From positions 49,754 through 113,753 of the forward strand of contig NZ_DAOUCJ010000031.1 in NCBI RefSeq assembly GCF_034432235.1: DNA of 64,000 nt. Direction: 5' to 3'. Origin of the DNA: Thermoflexus sp. Lineage in GTDB: Bacteria > Chloroflexota > Anaerolineae > Thermoflexales > Thermoflexaceae. Both the position numbers and the translations under genes were made by a program. The notes beneath the pieces are model-generated. The model saw nothing but the letters and a program-made list of their open reading frames with translations. It had not been told where the DNA came from and searched no databases. Below, piece after piece: positions 59,450-64,000 of the stretch. Positions within the stretch are counted from its first letter, which is position 1, and every line of letters begins with the position of its first letter.

Positions 59450-61351
59450 CTATCGAACTTCGATGATCCCGATTTCCCATGCCTCCCCGATCCGCTGACC
59501 GTGGCGAAACACCGGTAGGCGCTGTCCATCCGGCATGTAGAAACCGATGAGCACCGGATAGCGTCCAGGGGCCAGCGTCGGCGGCAACCACACGCCGTAA
59601 CGATCCTCCAGGACCTCGCCTGGGCGCCAGGTAGTGGTCGGGCGACGCCATCCCAGAGGCTCCCGATCCGTCTGGGCCACCGGACGGCCATCTGGGCCCT
59701 GCACATGCACGAAGACTTTATAGGCTGTGGAAAGGGGAGCCCGGACTCGCCATCGGATCATCACCCGCAGCACATCCCCGGGGTGCAGGGGGGAAGGGGT
59801 TATCCCATACCCATCCACCTGAATGGCTTCTCCAAACTGAACCCCGGGCGCGGGATGGGGGTCCGGTTCCCCCAAACCGTAAACCGCGAAGCGGATGCGG
59901 CCGACCCAACGCTCCTCCGCCCGGAAGGCGTGGGTGTCCAGCCACGTTTCGACCCGGCCTTCCGGATCCGCCTCCCGTTCCCCATACCAGAGCACGAAAA
60001 GCCGGTTCCGCCCGCGCAGCGCCGGGGCCAGGGTTTCCTGGATCTCCTCCGGCGGGGGTGGACGCCGCAACGGGGCAGGGAGCAAGGGGGCTTGCGGCCA
60101 GTAGTAAGTGAACACATCGACCTGTCCGGGGGCATACAGCAGGATCCCATCCCCGGGTCGGATCCCGACGGCCAGCATCCGGGCCAGTCCCCGGTAATCA
60201 TCCCGGGAGAAGCGGGGATCGAAATAGAGCGCCCACATGCTGATCCCCAGCGGGCCGAGCATCAGGCCCAGCGCGAGGGCGAGGCCGAGCCGCCCCCCCC
60301 ACCGGCCTCCGCGCTTCCGGAGAAGCCACTGGATCCGCTCGAGGCCGGCCGCCCACAGGGCGATGAAAGCCGGAAGGGCGGCCATGAAAAACTTGAGATT
60401 CGCCTCCCGATAGGCTCCCCGCCCCAGCACCAGCCCGATCGGGCCCGCCATCAGCATGAGCGCGATCCAGGATCCCCTCGGCTTGGACTCCGGAAAGGCC
60501 GCGCGGTCCACGATACCCCGTATGAGTCCCAGGCTGACCCCGATCAGGGGCAACGCGACGATCCCCGAAGGGACTTCCGGGGGAAGGGTAATCCCGGCGC
60601 TCAGGGCGCGCAGGATGGCTCGGAGGGCCTCGGCGGGCGGGACCGGCGCGGGGGCCGGCCATTGTCGTAGCTGGGTGAGGGCGACCGGAGCCCACGGCAG
60701 GACGGCCAATCCGATCCACGCCTGAAGGCCCATCCAGCGGAGGAGCCGTCGGGAACTGCCATGCCCGCTGTCGATCAGCATGCTTAGAAGATGAGCCGCG
60801 GGGATCGCCGGGAACACGTAGTGGGTATACCATCCCGCGGCCCCGGTCAGAAGAAGCCCCAGGGCGCGGCCCGGCCGGGGCCGCCGCCGCCAGGTCAGCC
60901 AGAAGATGGAATGCAACGCCGCCCACAGCCCCAGGAGGGTATACATCCGGACCTCCTGGGCGTAGTAAATGGCCAGAGGGTGGATGGCGATCAGGAGCAT
61001 GGCGAGCCTGCCGGCCTCCCGGTTGAAGAGCCGGGCGGTTAAGTTCCCGACGGCCGCGATGAGGAGCACGCCCGTCAGGGCGGAGAAGGCCCGAAGGGAG
61101 AACTCCGAACGGCCGGCGAGGTCGGCCCATCCGTGCAACAGCACGTAATACAACGGAGGATGAATATCCTGGGCCGCGCTTTCCAGGATGTGCCGGAGAG
61201 GACCTTCGCTCAGGCGGGCGGATGTTCCTTCGTCATACCACAGGCTCTGAGCCTCCAGGCGATAGAATCGCAGACCCATCCCCAGCCACAGCGCGGCCAG
61301 CCCGATCCATCCCAGGCCCTTCCGTCGGCGGGCCTGGCCTCCCTGTCCCAT
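59450..61351 (-). CDS. Glycosyltransferase family 39-like membrane protein with C-terminal beta module
   Basis: ATG 61351 has GGGAGG 6 bases upstream, inside the prs stop region; a GTG at 61366 (GTGA overlap) is the alternative. 633 residues. RLEAQSLWYDEGTSARLSEG carries the acidic GT39 first-loop motif and DIHPPLYYVLLHGWADLAGR the HPPLYY signature; IYYAQEVRMYTLLGLWAAL is also typical. About eleven helices to residue ~385, a soluble linker, then one copy of the module found in the 1-14.5 kb cluster (YKVFVHVQGPDG, PTTTWRPGEVLEDRYGVW, YPVLIGFYMPDGQRLPVF). A distant paralogue of that cluster, here coupled to prs. Confidence 0.9.
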   Translation of the reverse strand: MGQGGQARRRKGLGWIGLAALWLGMGLRFYRLEAQSLWYDEGTSARLSEGPLRHILESAAQDIHPPLYYVLLHGWADLAGRSEFSLRAFSALTGVLLIAAVGNLTARLFNREAGRLAMLLIAIHPLAIYYAQEVRMYTLLGLWAALHSIFWLTWRRRPRPGRALGLLLTGAAGWYTHYVFPAIPAAHLLSMLIDSGHGSSRRLLRWMGLQAWIGLAVLPWAPVALTQLRQWPAPAPVPPAEALRAILRALSAGITLPPEVPSGIVALPLIGVSLGLIRGIVDRAAFPESKPRGSWIALMLMAGPIGLVLGRGAYREANLKFFMAALPAFIALWAAGLERIQWLLRKRGGRWGGRLGLALALGLMLGPLGISMWALYFDPRFSRDDYRGLARMLAVGIRPGDGILLYAPGQVDVFTYYWPQAPLLPAPLRRPPPPEEIQETLAPALRGRNRLFVLWYGEREADPEGRVETWLDTHAFRAEERWVGRIRFAVYGLGEPDPHPAPGVQFGEAIQVDGYGITPSPLHPGDVLRVMIRWRVRAPLSTAYKVFVHVQGPDGRPVAQTDREPLGWRRPTTTWRPGEVLEDRYGVWLPPTLAPGRYPVLIGFYMPDGQRLPVFRHGQRIGEAWEIGIIEVR

Positions 61352-61362
61352 GCTCGCCTCCC

Positions 61363-62325
61363 TCACTCATTGAACAGCTGGCCGACGGAGCGGCCCTCAT
61401 GAATGCGACGGATCACCTCGGCGAGCATCGGTCCGATGGAGAGAACGGTCATGTTCGGGAGGCGCTTGTGGGGCGGGATCGGAATGGTGTTCGTGCAGAT
61501 GATCTCCTTCAGCGGCAGCGCGCGCAGGCGATCCACCGCGGGGCCGGAGAGGACCGCATGGGTGAAGCAGAGGTAGATTTCCTCCGCCCCATGCTCCTTC
61601 AGGACGCGCACCGCGCCGCTCACTGATCCCGCCGTGTCCACTTCATCGTCCACCAGGATCACCTTCTTCCCCCCTACGTCTCCGATCACCGTCAGGGCCT
61701 CCGTCTGGGTCCCGGTCCGACGCTTCTCCACGAAAGCGATGGGCAGGTTAAGCTTGGCGGCGTAGTTGCGCGCCTTCTTGGCGAACCCCAGGTCGGCGGC
61801 CACCACCACAGCTTCCTCAGGAGAGAAGTTTTTCTCCAGCAGGTAATCGCTGAGGAGGTGGAAAGCCGTCAGCTCATCGCCCGGGATGCTGAAGAAGCCC
61901 TGGATCTGGCTGGCGTGCAGGTCGATGGTCACCCAGCGATCCGCCCCGGCCACGGCGATGAAGTCCGCCACCAGGCGCGCGGTGATGGGCACGCGGGGCT
62001 GATCTTTCTTGTCGCTCCGGGCGTAGGCCAGATAGGGGATGACCGCAGTGATGCGGCCCGCATTCGCCCGCTTGATGGTGTCCAGCAGGATGAAGAGCTC
62101 CATCAGGTTATAGTTCACCGGCGAGGCCGTGCTCTGGATCACGAAAACATCCTGCCCGCGGACGCTGGCGAGCAGGCGGACGAAGATGTTTTCGTTCGGG
62201 AAAACGATGATCTCGCGGGGGAGCAACGGGACCCCCAGGCACTCCGCGATTTCCTCGGCCAGTTGCGGATGGCCGGAACCCGCCACCAGAATCAGGTCCC
62301 CATAACGCCATGACGGTCCGGGCAT
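61363..62325 (-). CDS. prs: Ribose-phosphate pyrophosphokinase
   Basis: ATG 62325; 320 residues. FPNENIFVRLLASVRGQDVF, IQSTASPVNYNLMELFILLD, and VIPYLAYARSDKKDQPRVPI (ATP-binding region). ADRWVTIDLHASQIQGFFSI has the metal-binding DLH. The flexible loop reads FVEKRRTG, and the PRPP loop is VILVDDEVDTAGSVSGAVRV. It makes PRPP, the entry substrate for histidine, purines and pyrimidines. Typical length and complete motifs. Its stop overlaps the possible GTG start of the GT39 gene. Confidence 0.95.
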   Translation of the reverse strand: MPGPSWRYGDLILVAGSGHPQLAEEIAECLGVPLLPREIIVFPNENIFVRLLASVRGQDVFVIQSTASPVNYNLMELFILLDTIKRANAGRITAVIPYLAYARSDKKDQPRVPITARLVADFIAVAGADRWVTIDLHASQIQGFFSIPGDELTAFHLLSDYLLEKNFSPEEAVVVAADLGFAKKARNYAAKLNLPIAFVEKRRTGTQTEALTVIGDVGGKKVILVDDEVDTAGSVSGAVRVLKEHGAEEIYLCFTHAVLSGPAVDRLRALPLKEIICTNTIPIPPHKRLPNMTVLSIGPMLAEVIRRIHEGRSVGQLFNE

Positions 62326-62454
62326 TCGCGGGCGACCTCCCCATCGAACTGGATGCCAGCCTATTCATCATAACCGGAATCCTGGAGATCTAAAAGAACC
62401 CGTGGGGGATGAAGGGGCTTCGTTCGGCTGGGGGATTTCATCGGGCGGCGCTTT

Positions 62455-62493
62455 CGCGGGGCGCGGGCCGCTGAGGGTAGCCCGCGCCCCGCG
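62455..62493. repeat. GC hairpin downstream of the LamG gene
   Basis: CGCGGGGCGCGGGC / GCCCGCGCCCCGCG, 14-bp perfect stem, loop CGCTGAGGGTA. No T-run. Shares cGCTGAGGG with the 57 kb hairpin. Confidence 0.7.
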
Positions 62494-62516
62494 GAAAAGG
62501 GGTCCACAGCGCCTCC

Positions 62517-64000
62517 CTATGGGGAGCACTTCGGGTTACCGGCCTTCTCGTGATTGTAGAGCGCAGCGACCTCCGCCGGGCTTAACACCCGGCTCCAGAG
62601 CTCCCATTCGTCCAGCCGTAGCCGGTTCCCGAAGAATGGACCCACCGGCTCCCCCGGAGCCCCCGCGCATGTGCTGGAAGGGAGGGGACCTTGATATCCC
62701 CCCAGCCACAGGTCCGCCGGGCTGGCCACATTCGTGGCGTTGACGCCGGAGATCGTCCCGGTCTGGACCTGGCTCCCGTTCACATACAGCCGCACCGGCG
62801 CTGTATTCCCGGGCTGCCAGGCCACTGTGGCTGCGACAAAGGTCGGCTGGTTCGGAAGAACCGCGCCGGTCGCCGTCACCCGGGAGGAGCCCGGGCTTCC
62901 CACGCCGTTGCCGAGACGGAAGATCAGGTCATAGGCATTCGCCCCGGCGTTCCATTCCAGGAAGAGGGCATACCCCTGGAGGATTTGACATCCCGGGCTC
63001 ACGCTGTAGGTCTTGTCCAGGATGGGTTGCAGGGACGGCGTAGCGGAGGATGGGGGAGGGGTATACAGCCAGCCTGCCACACTCATCCCATTTGAGCCGA
63101 TGTTCAATGCCGGGTGGTGAGGGATCCGGCCATAGGATCGATCGAAAAAGAGCGCGTTCCCCACCTGGCCGCTGACCGATCCCACCCAGGGGGGAGCGCC
63201 TGTGCCGGCGCCGATGGGAAGGGGGTTCCCGCTGCTGTCCTGTGGGGTTCCCGGATGGGCGCCCATCCCCTCGCTGAGGGTGGTGCTGCCCGCCGGGTCG
63301 TTCATCCGCCACCAGGCGGTCAGGCCCGTTGAGGAGATCACGCAGGCGAGGGCGGGCGAAGCCGTCGGCGTGGGCGGAGGCCCGGCAGGGGAGACCCCGA
63401 TGCAGGAGGTGTTGTTCCCACTGTTCGCATCCGAAATCCCCTGCAGGCTCACGCAGTTCTTGAAGGATCCGCTGTATCCCGAGGGGCCGAAGTAGACGCC
63501 GAAGAACATCGTGGCGCTCTGGCCCGGACCCAGCGTCACAGAGGGCTGCTGACAGGTCACCATCCCTCCTGAAGCGGAGGAATACGAGCATGGGGGACCG
63601 GATCCCAGGCTCCCGCCTCCGGCGAACAACGTGGACCATGCCGGGCTGGTGGTGTCAACCAGGGTGAGGGGTCCACTGTAAACCCCCGGCCCCAGGTTCG
63701 TCACCGTGAGGGTGAAGCCGCAGGTGTAGATCCCGCTGCAGGAGGCGGATTTGCTCACCGTGAGATCGAACGCTCCAGACACGGGTGTGGAGGTCGGGGA
63801 AGAAACAGCCGTCGCCGTCCCGGAAGGCGAAGGCGTCGAGGTCTTCGTCGCTGTGGGCGTCGGTGTGGGGATCAGCTTACATTTGCCCGCTGGACCGGCG
63901 TTATAGATGGACTGGATCTCACCCTGCGTGAGCGCCCGGTTGAAGATCTCCACCTCGTCGATGACGCCGTTGAACGTGCGCGGATAACCGACGGCGCGAA
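62517..64000 (-). CDS. Secreted LamG-domain surface protein (N-terminus cut by the window edge)
   Basis: The frame is open to the right edge (first readable codons RAVGYPRTFNGVIDEVEIFN), so at least 494 residues are visible. They begin with the end of one LamG/concanavalin domain (GVIDEVEIFNRALTQGEIQ, IYNAG), then a Thr/Pro/Ser linker (PTPTPTATKTSTPSPSGT). A DUF11-like beta domain follows (FDLTVSKSASC, FTLTVTNLGPGVYSGPLTL), then a second short PPPTPTAS linker. Last comes a complete LamG domain (GLTAWWRMNDPAGSTTLSEG ... LRLDEWELWSRVLSPAEVAA, LYNHEKAG). Several cysteine pairs fit an extracellular protein. Likely cell-surface; ligand unknown. Confidence 0.85.
   Translation of the reverse strand, partial: RAVGYPRTFNGVIDEVEIFNRALTQGEIQSIYNAGPAGKCKLIPTPTPTATKTSTPSPSGTATAVSSPTSTPVSGAFDLTVSKSASCSGIYTCGFTLTVTNLGPGVYSGPLTLVDTTSPAWSTLFAGGGSLGSGPPCSYSSASGGMVTCQQPSVTLGPGQSATMFFGVYFGPSGYSGSFKNCVSLQGISDANSGNNTSCIGVSPAGPPPTPTASPALACVISSTGLTAWWRMNDPAGSTTLSEGMGAHPGTPQDSSGNPLPIGAGTGAPPWVGSVSGQVGNALFFDRSYGRIPHHPALNIGSNGMSVAGWLYTPPPSSATPSLQPILDKTYSVSPGCQILQGYALFLEWNAGANAYDLIFRLGNGVGSPGSSRVTATGAVLPNQPTFVAATVAWQPGNTAPVRLYVNGSQVQTGTISGVNATNVASPADLWLGGYQGPLPSSTCAGAPGEPVGPFFGNRLRLDEWELWSRVLSPAEVAALYNHEKAGNPKCSP

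Overview
The window looks like chromosomal DNA from a GC-rich (roughly 60-65 % by eye) bacterium, most probably a Chloroflexota of the Anaerolineae/Thermoflexus type. This is an inference from gene content: several response-regulator/CpaE fusions, a TIGR01906-type membrane protein, many glycosyltransferase-39-like membrane proteins with a shared C-terminal module, and SigA next to a YceD/DUF177 protein. No rRNA, CRISPR array, prophage or transposase was seen. One tRNA (Lys, UUU) is present.

Layout. 1-14.5 kb (+): seven large, nearly contiguous membrane-protein genes (YfhO-like and GT-C/GT39-like), most with a recurring C-terminal beta module. 14.6-21.7 kb (mostly -): speE, tRNA-Lys, a small antitoxin-like gene, then a histidine cluster read hisH-hisA-(MNT nucleotidyltransferase and broken HEPN)-hisF-yhhQ-hisIE-hisD. 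22-30.1 kb: TPR and UroD-like genes, a peptidase S51-like/BtuF-like pair, ubiX, a Dpm1-like GT2, an ArsR regulator, an orphan ABC ATPase, panE and tpiA. 30.5-35.3 kb (+): PCD, REC-CpaE fusion, endonuclease V, a second REC-CpaE-like protein without a P-loop, and a CpaF/TadA ATPase. 35.3-38.7 kb (-): a SelW-like gene with an in-frame TGA at the second redox position, then GtrA, an O-antigen ligase-like protein and a UDP-xylose synthase-like epimerase. 38.7-42.5 kb (-): TIGR01906 protein, DegV/FakB, FakA, Asp23/YloU. 42.9-47.3 kb (+): pdxS-pdxT, two unknown proteins and a third REC-CpaE. 47.5-49.5 kb (+): yceD and sigA behind a consensus promoter. 49.57-49.82 kb (-): a compact unit with its own promoter, a 21-codon ORF, two mutually exclusive RNA stems and a terminator hairpin. 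49.8-64 kb: a small unknown protein and P-loop kinase, EamA transporter, tryptophanase/tyrosine phenol-lyase, moeA, efp, fabF, a hydantoinase, DUF554, another GT39, prs, and a LamG surface protein cut by the right edge.

How it fits together. The GT2 at 25.8 kb resembles polyprenyl-phosphate-mannose synthases. Such enzymes make the lipid-linked sugars used by GT39/GT-C enzymes, so it could feed the eight envelope proteins of that kind here. UXS, Wzy_C and GtrA form a small surface-polysaccharide module. FakA, FakB and Asp23 form the usual exogenous fatty acid kinase neighbourhood. Several neighbouring genes share ATGA, GTGA or TTGA stop-start overlaps, so most clusters are probably operons.

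The two signals I would follow first are the UGA-containing SelW-like gene (35344-35586, -) and the small switch-like transcription unit downstream of sigA (49579-49815, -). Both were read directly from the sequence; their functions are inferred.
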